Assembly: GCF_001027285.1 (NCBI RefSeq)
Contig: NZ_CP011509.1
Span: 5,604,501 to 5,668,500, forward strand
DNA length: 64,000 nucleotides
Source of the DNA: Archangium gephyra
Lineage (GTDB): Bacteria; Myxococcota; Myxococcia; Myxococcales; Myxococcaceae
Direction: 5' to 3'
The translations under genes were made by a program, and so were the position numbers. Within the stretch, counting starts at the first letter, position 1; each line of letters opens with the position of its first letter. Shown here piece by piece: positions 34,463 to 43,129 of this stretch. The notes beneath the pieces are model-generated. The model saw only the letters and a list, made by a program, of their open reading frames with translations. It was not told the origin of the DNA and did not search any database.

Positions 34463-36754
34463 TCATTTCCTGCCTCCCGTGAAGGAGCGCCTGTACTCCT
34501 CGAAGGACTCGCCCATGAGGGTGCGGATGGCTTCGGTGGGGTGGGGGTGCCAGAAGCGCTGCTCCACGCGTTTGGGATCCGTGTTGACGGCGTGGATCAT
34601 CGCGACGAAGAAGGAGTTGTCGGCGAGATCCACGAGGGGCCGGTTTGGGTCGCTCCAGAGGAAGCGTGCGTCCTCGCCGATGTTGATGTCCGGGAAGGGG
34701 TGCCCGCGCCAGAAGTCCTTGGTGAAGCAGAGGCTGCTGCCGGCCATCCACGGGCGTGCTCCCGGAGGGTAGACGTACTGCCAGGAGCGTCCGGTGGCGG
34801 GCTGGTGGAAGAAGACGCGCGAGACACCACACACCGCGGCACGGGCCTGGAGGAGGGCCGGGACCTGATAGCGGAGGCGGTGAGCGGCGCTCCAATCGTC
34901 GTCGTCCCAGTGGACGATGATGTCGCCCCGGGCCTCGCGGCAGGCGAGGTTGCGCTTGGCGCCCAGGGACATCCGCTGGGGAACGCGCACGTAGCGGATG
35001 CGTGGATCCTCCGGAACGAGATCGGCGATCGGATCGGAGCCATCATCGACGATGACGAGCTCGCGCGCGGGGTAGTCCTGCTGGAGGAAGTTGCGGAGCG
35101 CGAGCGGGATGAAGGGGCGGCGGTTGGCGGTGGGCATGATGCAGGACACGAGTGGTCCCGCCCCTCCTCCTGAAGCCGTGATGGGCTCGACCGGGGCCGC
35201 GGCCACGGGCTCGGGTGCCGCCACCACCTGCCTCGGGGCCTGCGCTGGCTCGCTCTGGCGCCTGGGGGCCTCGGCCAGCTTGCGCAGCACGAGGAGGCTG
35301 CCGGCACAGTGGACACGGCGGAAGCGGCCGGAGCGCAGCACCTCCTGGACGAGGAGCTTCACGCCCGGGAAGTAGTCCGCGTAGTCGTGGAAGGCCACAT
35401 AGCCTCCCGTGACGACCCAGGGCTCCAGGTGGTGGAAGTCCTGGGAGACGCTGGCGTAGTCGTGCAGCCCGTCGATGAGGAGCAGTCCGATGGGGCTCTC
35501 CCAGGAGACCTCGGGAGCGCGCTGGGGGTGCAGGCGCACGTGCTCCAGCAGTCCCGCGCCACGCAGGGTGCGCTCGAGCCGCTCGCGGGTGGGACCATGG
35601 TGCTCCAGTCCCTGATCCCGGGCGCCCACCACGCCATCGAGCGGATCGATGGCATGGATGCGCGCGGGCGAGCCGAGCGCCTGGACGACCCGGCCCAGCA
35701 CGAGCGTGGCCTTGCCACAGAAGCTGCCCACCTCCACGACGGCGGGCGCATCGGGCAGCTGGGAGAGGGCCCGCGCGGTGGTGGCGATGAGCAGATCGGC
35801 CTCCTCGTCGGAGAGCCACCCGTGCACCTTGCGCATCTCCGCGAGAATGGGCCAGGTGAGCAGGAGCCGCTCGCCCTCGGCCGCGGGAGGCTCGGTGGGG
35901 ACGAGGGACTCCTCTGGCCGCGCGTAATCCCCATGGTGTGAGCGGAGGCGGGTGCGCAGCGGGTCACCGAACTGGCGGGGGACGGGGTGCATCCAGAACA
36001 CCTCCGGGTGCGCGAGGGCGGCGTCCACCTGGGCGGAGGTGTAGTGGACGCGGTAGCGCACACAGTCATAGCGGCAGGGGTTCTGGAGGACGGGGAAGCC
36101 GAGCAGGGCCGTCAGGGTGGGGAAGAGGACCTCCTCGGTGGCCCAGATGCGCGAGCGCCGCAGGGTGTCCTGGAGCTGGGGATCCTCCCACAAGCGCACC
36201 AGCTCCCGGGCGGCGTCGGAGGTGAAGACGGTGGAGGGCCAGAAGACCCAGTGGACGAACTGGGACTCGCCCTCGGGGAAGCGCCGGAGGAAGGGGCGCC
36301 ACAGGTCCACCTCCTTCCACGCGTGCTCCGCGGGGCCGGCCCTCGGGCCCGGTGTCCGGGGCGTGGTCACGTTTCCCAGCAGCCCCACCTTCGGGTTCCC
36401 GCTCAGGAAGCGCCCCAGGAACTCGGAGTAGCCGGCCCGCGTGCCGAGCTGATCCGAGTCCACGATGGTCATCGTGTCGAACGGGTGGTTCTCGAGCGCG
36501 AAGCGGAAGCAGTCCAGCGCGAAGTCGTGCAGCCAGCCCCACTTCATGGGCCGGGGGTGCGGGTGGACGACGGCGTTGTAGCGCTCGAAGGGAAAGCCGG
36601 TGCGCAGCAGGCTCGCGTCCCGGCCTCCGTTGTAGAGGAGGATGAGCGAGGTCGGATCCAGGTGGTGGAGGTTGCGCACCAGATCGATCACGCAGTCCGG
36701 GCGCTCGTGGACGAGACACGCGTGGATGTTGCGCAGTGGGCGAGGTGCGGTCAT
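34463..36754 (-). CDS. Trimodular glycosyltransferase - methyltransferase - glycosyltransferase
   Basis: 763 aa. Residues about 1-290 look like a glycan-processing GT-like domain (TIVDSDQLG and a late CRYDCVRYRVHY). About 300-480 are a Methyltransf_24-type domain: VVEVGSFCGKATLVLG, HAIDPLDG, LLLIDGLHDY. A Pro/Ala linker leads to a GT2 domain at about 525-745 with SCIMPTANRRPFIPLALRNF, LVIVDDGSDP and DDDDW. The polypeptide could build and methylate one glycan in turn. The two outer domains are different, so this is not a tandem copy. The ATG at 36754 follows the end of the eCIS operon and may share its transcript or start anew. Confidence 0.8.
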   Translation of the reverse strand: MTAPRPLRNIHACLVHERPDCVIDLVRNLHHLDPTSLILLYNGGRDASLLRTGFPFERYNAVVHPHPRPMKWGWLHDFALDCFRFALENHPFDTMTIVDSDQLGTRAGYSEFLGRFLSGNPKVGLLGNVTTPRTPGPRAGPAEHAWKEVDLWRPFLRRFPEGESQFVHWVFWPSTVFTSDAARELVRLWEDPQLQDTLRRSRIWATEEVLFPTLTALLGFPVLQNPCRYDCVRYRVHYTSAQVDAALAHPEVFWMHPVPRQFGDPLRTRLRSHHGDYARPEESLVPTEPPAAEGERLLLTWPILAEMRKVHGWLSDEEADLLIATTARALSQLPDAPAVVEVGSFCGKATLVLGRVVQALGSPARIHAIDPLDGVVGARDQGLEHHGPTRERLERTLRGAGLLEHVRLHPQRAPEVSWESPIGLLLIDGLHDYASVSQDFHHLEPWVVTGGYVAFHDYADYFPGVKLLVQEVLRSGRFRRVHCAGSLLVLRKLAEAPRRQSEPAQAPRQVVAAPEPVAAAPVEPITASGGGAGPLVSCIMPTANRRPFIPLALRNFLQQDYPARELVIVDDGSDPIADLVPEDPRIRYVRVPQRMSLGAKRNLACREARGDIIVHWDDDDWSAAHRLRYQVPALLQARAAVCGVSRVFFHQPATGRSWQYVYPPGARPWMAGSSLCFTKDFWRGHPFPDINIGEDARFLWSDPNRPLVDLADNSFFVAMIHAVNTDPKRVEQRFWHPHPTEAIRTLMGESFEEYRRSFTGGRK

Positions 36755-36794
36755 GGTCAGCCTCGGCGAGCTCGAATCGGGTGGAGACTTCCAG

Positions 36795-36814
36795 GGGTGG
36801 CCGTGGATCCACCC
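36795..36814. terminator. Weak hairpin after the last eCIS gene
   Basis: GGGTGG/CCACCC, a 6-bp stem with an 8-base loop, lies just past the stop of the candidate immunity gene. No T-run follows, so read-through into the GT-MT-GT gene is possible. Confidence 0.3.
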
Positions 36815-36821
36815 GGGCTCT

Positions 36822-37580
36822 TTATTCGGACGGGATGAGCGGACGCGGATCGCCGGCGGCGAGACCGGGCTCCAGGAAACGATATGAGGCCGGCGGGAGC
36901 TTCATGGGGGTGTACCCGTGATGCCGGGCAATGGCCGCCGCCGCGCACGCGGGGGCGTGGAAGGCCGGGTAGGCGTCGACCTCATAGTGATCCCAGGTGT
37001 CTCCGAGTTCCTCCATCCAGAACCTGGAGATGGCCTTGAGCGCCGCTTCAGTCTGCTTGTGATCTGCTTGAGGAATGCTCCGAGCCAGACGCAGCCAGGC
37101 ACGCGCCTCTGGATCGTCCTGGTCCTCCACCTCGGGGACTGAAGGGCTCTTGCCCAGGAGGTGCCAGATGACCTCCGTCTGGAGATCTGCGTCCTCGGTG
37201 GTTGTCGTGGGCATCAGACTGATGGCGGTCCACTCTCCAGCCAGTGCCGCGTAGATCGCCGCTGAGTAGTGCTTGTTCAGGAGTCCCTGTCCGAAAGAGA
37301 CCAGGGCCGCCCACCGGCGCCAGACTTCGTGTGGGCTCCCCGCCGAGTAGAGGAGTGACATCAGATCGATGAGGTAATCCTCGAGGTACTGCAAGGTCTG
37401 TTTCTCGTTCTGCTCCTCGGCGTGCTCCAGGAGCTCCGATATCTCGCGCTTGATGGAGGTCAGTTGCTCGTCCAGGTAATCAGTGACGTCGACCCGCCTT
37501 GGTGGTCCCTCGGGCCTGGTCAGTTCCCGCAGCTCTCTTTCGAGGTGTGATAGAAACGACTTGAAGGTCAAGACTCCCAT
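36822..37580 (-). CDS. Unrecognised 252-aa protein overlapping the eCIS cargo gene; candidate immunity protein or chaperone
   Basis: 252 aa, mainly helical, no signal peptide, so cytoplasmic. ATG 37580 sits 13 bases inside the cargo gene and has a strong AAGGAG, so it is translated with it. The ending FHAPACAAAAIARHHGY, with an Ala-rich helix followed by a short Pro-rich strand, recalls cytoplasmic immunity proteins of polymorphic-toxin loci, but I cannot name a family. The gene is also visibly lower in GC than the rest of the operon. Tight coupling to a toxin-like gene favours immunity or chaperone; a second cargo protein is the alternative. Confidence 0.6.
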   Translation of the reverse strand: MGVLTFKSFLSHLERELRELTRPEGPPRRVDVTDYLDEQLTSIKREISELLEHAEEQNEKQTLQYLEDYLIDLMSLLYSAGSPHEVWRRWAALVSFGQGLLNKHYSAAIYAALAGEWTAISLMPTTTTEDADLQTEVIWHLLGKSPSVPEVEDQDDPEARAWLRLARSIPQADHKQTEAALKAISRFWMEELGDTWDHYEVDAYPAFHAPACAAAAIARHHGYTPMKLPPASYRFLEPGLAAGDPRPLIPSE

Positions 37581-40500
37581 TCACCCAGCTCCTTTCCTGC
37601 CGCATTCGATTTGGCCACGCCTTCCGCGGATTTGGCGACGGTGGACTCGCTCTGCCCCGCTTGTGCATCGACCTGTCCCACCATGTTCTGACCAGGGACG
37701 CTTCCGGTGAAGGTGACTTCTCCCTCGTGGATGATATGGGGATGGATCTTGACCTGTTTGCTGGTCTGTAGCTTCTTGATCTCCAAGGCGCCGAGGTTCT
37801 GGAGCTCCTGCTTGCCAAAGAGATAGACGAAGACGCGGCCAACGATGCCACTGGTGCGTCTCGGGATGGCCTTGTTGAGCTTGGCGCCAACGGCGTACCG
37901 TGCCGCGTGGAGGGCTTTCTTGGAGGTGGAGATGAAAGGGACCGTCGAGAAGGAGAGATCCTTGTAGGCGCTCAGGTCCTTCTTTTTCAGCTCCTTGCCA
38001 AACTCCCCGTACTTGTTGACGTAACGCTGGAGCAATGCCAGCCGGGTGGTCTCGAACTCCTGCTTCTTCCTGGCCCACCAACTCCGGGTGGGACCCTCCT
38101 TCCCCTTGGCCTCCATTTCGGCTTTGACCGTTGCCTCGGCCGCCTGCAGGACCTCCTCGGGCACATCCGAGCCGTCCGGGGTCTTTCCGCCAGCCAGTTC
38201 GATCACGGCGGCGCTGTAGATTGTCTTTCGCGGTGGATTGGCCGGATCGGGGTTGATTTGCTTCTGGTAGTCCTCCTCGGAGAATTTGGCCGGTGTGTAG
38301 TAGATGCCCCTGTAGAGGGGCAGGACTCCGTCGAAGCTTGAGCCGCTTTCGGCCGTGCCGTCCTTGTCGTAATCGTTCGGGCCGATGTGGATATGGAAGC
38401 GCACCTTGGTGTCCTGCCTGGCGGCGGGCTTCACGGTGATCTTCATTCTGACCTCGGGCGCCAGTTGAGGATTGTACTGGTTCTCCAACTCCCGGGCCTT
38501 CTGTTGCCTGTCCTGGGAAAGCTCATCACCCGGGAGGTCCTTCTCCGGACGCTTGGCGAGTGCCTGCTCCGCCGCACGGCCCATGCGCGCGTGCTCCGCG
38601 TCGCTCTTGCTCTTGTCCTTCCCCTTCCCGGTGAGCTTGCCGAACAGCTTCTTGACCCACGCCCACGCCTTCTTCAGCCACCCGAGCACCGCCGCCCGCA
38701 CCTTCGCCTGGGTCTTGGTGATGAACTCGCGGATCTTCCCCGACAGACCTCCCAGGCCGATCAACCGCGCGAGGAAGGCGATCGCGATCGGGAGCCCGTT
38801 CGCCAGCGACCGTTCGATCCACGCCGCCGCTCCACCGATCGCGCCCGTGGCGATGGCGTGCACCGAGTTCACCACCGCCTCGACCAACGCCATGATGCGC
38901 GAGGCGTTCTCGATGACCCACATCACCACGTTGTAGATGGCCAGCACCGCCTGGACGATGGCTCCCGCCGGGTTGAACAGCGACAGGACCTTGGTGACCG
39001 CCTGCTTGACGACGGTGTCGATCAGCCAGCCCTGGATGGCGTCGATGACCATCTCCTTGAGGTTGGACAGATCCTCCTTCAGCTTCTCCCAGAGCGCCTG
39101 CGGCCCGCCTCGAATGGTGACCGTGATGTAGTCGATGAGCTTCTCGATGAGCGCCACGTTGCGCTCGCCGACCAGCTTCACCGCCTCGCTCCGCATCCAG
39201 GCGTAGGTCAGCCCGAGCACATCGAGCACCAGCTTGAGGATCGACCACACGTTGAGGTCGCTGGGGATCTGGATTCCGGCCTCGGCCAGGGCTCCAAACA
39301 GCCACTGCATGAAGCCGCGCTTGAGGTGCGCCCCGATGTTTCCAACGAACTGGTTGAAGCCCTGCTTGAGGGCGGCGATCAGGTTGGAGAGGAAGCCGAT
39401 CGGATCCTTGAGGATGAGCTCGATGGTGTCCGCGCCCTTGCGCAGGATCGCCATCAGCTTGTCCTTGAACTCGGTGAGGACCTTGACGACCTCGCCCACC
39501 GCGTCCGCCAGGCCCTTCAGCGCGCCGCCGTTCTCCTCCTCGAGCTTCTTGAGCGCGGCATCGGCGTTGTCGTGGGCCTCCTTGTATTTCTGCGCCAGCT
39601 TCCGCGCGAGGCCCTGCTTCCTCTCCTCGATGCCATGGCTCAGTTGCTCGAAGCAGGCCGCCACTTTCTCCGCGGCCTGCTGACCCACCGCCAGCTCATC
39701 TCCCTTCAACGTGCTCAGGTAGTCCTTGATCGCCGTCTGGCCCCTGGCGATCTCGTCCTTGGCCTCCTTGAGCCGCTGCTCCACCGTGCTCGCGATGCGC
39801 TTCGCCAGGGTGTCCATCGTCGTCGCGAAGCGCGCCCGCGCCTGACGCAGGACGGCCTTGATCTCCTCGGGGACCGGGCGGATCAGGTCCGCCACCCACC
39901 GAGCGGCGCCCTCCACCCCCGCGTAGCGCTCCCTCTTGACCCGGGCGAGCTCCCGATCCGTGAAGTCCCTCATGTCCGACATGGCGGCCTCGGCCCCCAC
40001 GTCGAACATCCGCATCACGTCCGGCTCGAGCGTCTTGAGCTTCGCATCGACCGTCTCCGCCGTCCGGGCGTAGATGCCTTGGATGAGGCTGGTGATCTCC
40101 CCGTGTCTCTTCTCCTGCTGCGCCTTGGCCGCCAGCTGGCGGGCCGTCACCTGGGTGTTGCCCGTCGTCCTCGCCCCGGTCAGGGCGGACAGCCCCGTCT
40201 TCGCGTCCGCCTGGGCCCTGGCCGCGGATTGGGTGATGGTGACCTTCTCGCTCGCGCGATACCTGCCCGGCGCCCCGGTGGCCACCTTCTCCACCTTGGA
40301 CCTGGCCGTCAGCACCGCGCTGAAGCGTGGATCGTTCGCCTTCTGGAGTTGCGGCGGCGTCAGCTTCGCGTCCTGGAGCTGCTGATCCGCGTCCTGCTTC
40401 GCCGTCCCCAGCGCGGCCACGTCCGATTCGGGCCTGGGGGCCGGCATGGCCTCCGCGGCGTTGATGGCCAGCGGCTCGGGAGCCTTCTCCTGGGGGAGGG

Positions 40501-41074
40501 GAGTGACCTCTTTCTGGGGGACTCCGCTGGGATCCGGTGTCGCGGAGGCCGCCTGCTGGGTCGGCCCCGCCGCCGCGTCCTTCTGCTGGCGGACCCCGCC
40601 CGAGACGGCGCCCTTCACCCGTGCCGTCTCGCCCCCCTCCAGGAACTTGTCCGCGTCGTCCAGGCTGCGAGGCATGATCTTGTCGATCTCCTCGCGCAGC
40701 AGGGCCAGGAAGCTGTCGGGCTCGGCCTTGGGAGTCTCGGCCTCCTTCATCGCGTCAACCTGGTTGGCCTGGGCACCCGCCAGCCGCGCGTTGGCCGGGG
40801 GCACCGCCGCGGCCTGGGCCTCCGCCGCCTTCGCCGAGGCGGGCGGGTGCCGCTTCGTCTTGTCGGCTCCCTTCTCGAGCTGCTCGATGACCTTGCGGAA
40901 GCGTGGATCGTTCTCCGGCTCTCCACCCACCTTCACGGCGGCGCCACCCGGGGCCTCCACCTCGGTGGGGGCCCGGCTCCTGGCCGCGCCCGGCCGGGCA
41001 CTGGATGCCGCGGCGCGCGCACCCGTCCCACCGCGAGCGGGAGCCTTGGCTGTGGAGCGGGCCGGAGGAGCCAT
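37568..41074 (-). CDS. eCIS cargo protein with predicted ADP-ribosyltransferase-like C-terminal toxin domain
   Basis: 1168 aa from ATG 41074 (GAGGG upstream; 5 bases after the ATPase stop). Residues 1-230 are Ala/Pro/Lys-rich and contain the acidic EEIDKIMPRSLDDADKFLEGG motif. About 230-600 is long helical coiled coil. About 600-800 is a hydrophobic helical module (ILKLVLDVLGLTYAW, FNPAGAIVQAVLAIYNVVMW, FLARLIGLGGLSGKI) that recurs in cargo of eCIS loci. The last 260 residues carry LYRG (Arg922), PFISTSKK (Ser1049-Thr-Ser1051) and HEGEVTF (Glu1117 and Glu1119), the order of the R-S-E mono-ADP-ribosyltransferase fold. The Arg-to-STS spacing (127) is longer than usual, implying an insertion. 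ART activity is a prediction. Confidence 0.7.
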   Translation of the reverse strand: MAPPARSTAKAPARGGTGARAAASSARPGAARSRAPTEVEAPGGAAVKVGGEPENDPRFRKVIEQLEKGADKTKRHPPASAKAAEAQAAAVPPANARLAGAQANQVDAMKEAETPKAEPDSFLALLREEIDKIMPRSLDDADKFLEGGETARVKGAVSGGVRQQKDAAAGPTQQAASATPDPSGVPQKEVTPLPQEKAPEPLAINAAEAMPAPRPESDVAALGTAKQDADQQLQDAKLTPPQLQKANDPRFSAVLTARSKVEKVATGAPGRYRASEKVTITQSAARAQADAKTGLSALTGARTTGNTQVTARQLAAKAQQEKRHGEITSLIQGIYARTAETVDAKLKTLEPDVMRMFDVGAEAAMSDMRDFTDRELARVKRERYAGVEGAARWVADLIRPVPEEIKAVLRQARARFATTMDTLAKRIASTVEQRLKEAKDEIARGQTAIKDYLSTLKGDELAVGQQAAEKVAACFEQLSHGIEERKQGLARKLAQKYKEAHDNADAALKKLEEENGGALKGLADAVGEVVKVLTEFKDKLMAILRKGADTIELILKDPIGFLSNLIAALKQGFNQFVGNIGAHLKRGFMQWLFGALAEAGIQIPSDLNVWSILKLVLDVLGLTYAWMRSEAVKLVGERNVALIEKLIDYITVTIRGGPQALWEKLKEDLSNLKEMVIDAIQGWLIDTVVKQAVTKVLSLFNPAGAIVQAVLAIYNVVMWVIENASRIMALVEAVVNSVHAIATGAIGGAAAWIERSLANGLPIAIAFLARLIGLGGLSGKIREFITKTQAKVRAAVLGWLKKAWAWVKKLFGKLTGKGKDKSKSDAEHARMGRAAEQALAKRPEKDLPGDELSQDRQQKARELENQYNPQLAPEVRMKITVKPAARQDTKVRFHIHIGPNDYDKDGTAESGSSFDGVLPLYRGIYYTPAKFSEEDYQKQINPDPANPPRKTIYSAAVIELAGGKTPDGSDVPEEVLQAAEATVKAEMEAKGKEGPTRSWWARKKQEFETTRLALLQRYVNKYGEFGKELKKKDLSAYKDLSFSTVPFISTSKKALHAARYAVGAKLNKAIPRRTSGIVGRVFVYLFGKQELQNLGALEIKKLQTSKQVKIHPHIIHEGEVTFTGSVPGQNMVGQVDAQAGQSESTVAKSAEGVAKSNAAGKELGEWES

Positions 41075-41079
41075 GGTGC

Positions 41080-43116
41080 TCAATCCCTCAACGAGCTGGC
41101 GCCCGCGCGGCGCAGGGGACACACCGCGCCGGCCTTGCGGTACTCCCGCACCACGCCGGCCTCGAGGTGCTCGGTGCCCAGGGTTGCTCCGTCCTCCAGC
41201 GCCAGCAGCGAGGCGTGCAGCACCGCGTTGCGGATCTGCCCTCCACTCAGGTTGCAGCGCGCAGCCACTTCACGCAGCAGGGCCGCCTCCACCGCGTGCG
41301 CCGCCGGCAGGTGCAATTGCCAGAGCACCCAGCGCTCGGAGGGCTCCGGCGCGCGGAAGTCCACCACCACGTCCATCCGCCGCTGGAAAGCCGGGTCGAT
41401 GGCGTCCGGCGCGTTGGTGGTGACGAGCAGGATGCCCTCGTAGGACTCGATGCGCTGGAGCAGGTAGTTGGTCTCCAGGTTCGCGTAGCGGTCGTTGGAG
41501 CTGCCGACGCCGGTGCGCCGGGCGAAGAGCGCGTCGCCCTCGTCGAAGAGCAGGAGCACGTCCAGCTCCTCGGCGAGCGAGAAGAGGCGGCCGAGGTTCT
41601 TCTCCGTCTCGCCGATGTACTTGTTGACCACCGAGGACAGCTCGACGCGGTAGAGCTCCATCCGGAGCGCGGCGGCCAGCAGCCGCGCGGCCAGCGTCTT
41701 GCCGGTGCCGCTGGTGCCCTGGAAGAGGGCGCGCACCCCGGGGGTGAGCTGGCGGCCCAGGGACTCGCTCACCCGCGCGGGGAGCTGCTCGCGGTGGCGG
41801 CAGCGCGTCTCCAGGTGGCGCAGCTCGCGCAACGTCTCCTCGCCCACGGCCAGCTGGCTCCAGTCCCCCGAGGGAGACAGCCGCACCGCCAGGGTGTCCA
41901 GCGTCTGCCGATCCAGTGCGCGGCTGGCCTCCTGGGCGTCCTCGGGCTCCACCGTCTTCCGGCCGGCGAGCGCCGCGTGGGCCCGTGCGAGCCGGGCGGC
42001 ACGGCGGATGTTGCCACTCGTCATCCGGAAGCGAGAGGTGAGCGTGTCCAGGGCGGGGCACTCCTCCGGGCCGAGCCCGCTCCGCCAGTGCCGCCGGCGT
42101 TCGTCCGGCCCCGGCTGTGGCAGGTGCAGCGTCAGCGCTCGCTCCAGCCCCGGTCCGCTCACGCCGCCCTGCCGGCCCAGCACCACACCGAGGGGCGCGT
42201 CGGACCCCTCCAGCGGGGGCAGCTCCACCGTCTCGCCCGGGGCGGGCTCCAGCACCACCACGGGCAGGGCGTGGAGCAGCGTGGCGAGCGGGCCCACCAT
42301 GCGCCAGCGTGCGTCCTCCGCCTTGCCCAGGCCCTCCACCTGGAGCACGCCTCGTCCAAGCTCGCGCGCCACTGTCCGCAACAGCGTCCGGCGGCCGTTG
42401 TGTCGCGGGCCTCGCACGAGGAGGGCCTCGGCCTCGCCGGACTGGAGGAGCGGGGGCACCCGGGCCAGGGTGTCCCTCAGGGCCTCCGGGAGGATGAGCG
42501 GCTCCTCTCCCTGGAGCTGCTCCAGCGGGTGGTACCGGAGCCCCGGGGCGAGGTGCTCATGGGCCTCGCCGCGCAGGGCGTCCCAGAGGGGGCCTGGGAC
42601 GTGCAGGGCCCACTCGGTGCGCGGCGCGTCCGGGTTGATGATCTCCACCAGGCCGAGCCGCTCCAGCCCACGCAGCCGCGCGCGGACCTCGCCCCTGTCC
42701 TCGGGAGGGCGCCACCAGGCGTTGAGCAGGCCCAGGTTGGGGCGGTGGAGCGTCGGGGTGCCCTGGAGAGTGGCGAAGAGCAGGCCGAAGCGCGCGTCCT
42801 CCTCCACCAGCCCCACGGCGAGCAGTAGCGTCAGCGCGTCGTGCTCCAGTCCGGCGGCCTCCCGGAGCGCCCGGAGGGGAAGGTGCCCCGGCGTGTCCTC
42901 CTCCCAGGTGGCGATGGCCTCGGGCCAGGCCCCCGCGCCGTCCTCGGCCTCCAGGGTGGCGAGGCCCAGGTGCTCCAGCTCCTCGCGGTAGCCGCTCAGG
43001 AAGGGGAAGCGGGCGAGGAGCGCGTCCTCCGTCCCGAGCATCCGCGCGGCGTGCGCGACGACGCGGGAGACGGCGGCGAAGAGGTACAGCTTGAAGTGCT
43101 GGAAGGGCTCGGACAT
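41080..43116 (-). CDS. eCIS AAA+ ATPase (Afp15/Pvc15-type)
   Basis: 678 aa. The C-terminal AAA+ module is intact: Walker A GTSGTGKT with Lys473, Walker B LLLFDEGDALF with Asp525-Glu526, sensor TTNAPDAID and the arginine-finger FQRRMD. An upstream AAA-like module (about 210-420) has a broken P-loop (VRGPRHNGRRTLL) and is probably structural. This ATPase class is a marker of extracellular contractile injection systems, where it is thought to aid assembly or cargo loading; it is not the ClpV of type VI secretion. It lies directly upstream of the cargo gene. Confidence 0.9.
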   Translation of the reverse strand: MSEPFQHFKLYLFAAVSRVVAHAARMLGTEDALLARFPFLSGYREELEHLGLATLEAEDGAGAWPEAIATWEEDTPGHLPLRALREAAGLEHDALTLLLAVGLVEEDARFGLLFATLQGTPTLHRPNLGLLNAWWRPPEDRGEVRARLRGLERLGLVEIINPDAPRTEWALHVPGPLWDALRGEAHEHLAPGLRYHPLEQLQGEEPLILPEALRDTLARVPPLLQSGEAEALLVRGPRHNGRRTLLRTVARELGRGVLQVEGLGKAEDARWRMVGPLATLLHALPVVVLEPAPGETVELPPLEGSDAPLGVVLGRQGGVSGPGLERALTLHLPQPGPDERRRHWRSGLGPEECPALDTLTSRFRMTSGNIRRAARLARAHAALAGRKTVEPEDAQEASRALDRQTLDTLAVRLSPSGDWSQLAVGEETLRELRHLETRCRHREQLPARVSESLGRQLTPGVRALFQGTSGTGKTLAARLLAAALRMELYRVELSSVVNKYIGETEKNLGRLFSLAEELDVLLLFDEGDALFARRTGVGSSNDRYANLETNYLLQRIESYEGILLVTTNAPDAIDPAFQRRMDVVVDFRAPEPSERWVLWQLHLPAAHAVEAALLREVAARCNLSGGQIRNAVLHASLLALEDGATLGTEHLEAGVVREYRKAGAVCPLRRAGASSLRD

Positions 43117-43129
43117 GGGGCGTCTCCCC

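Noticed and set aside
38387-41443. Plus-strand open frame of 1018 codons opposite the cargo and ATPase genes
   Set aside because: Rich in His, Arg, Leu and Asp repeats with no domain; it mirrors a real minus-strand gene with clear motifs. Long antisense frames are usual at 70% GC.
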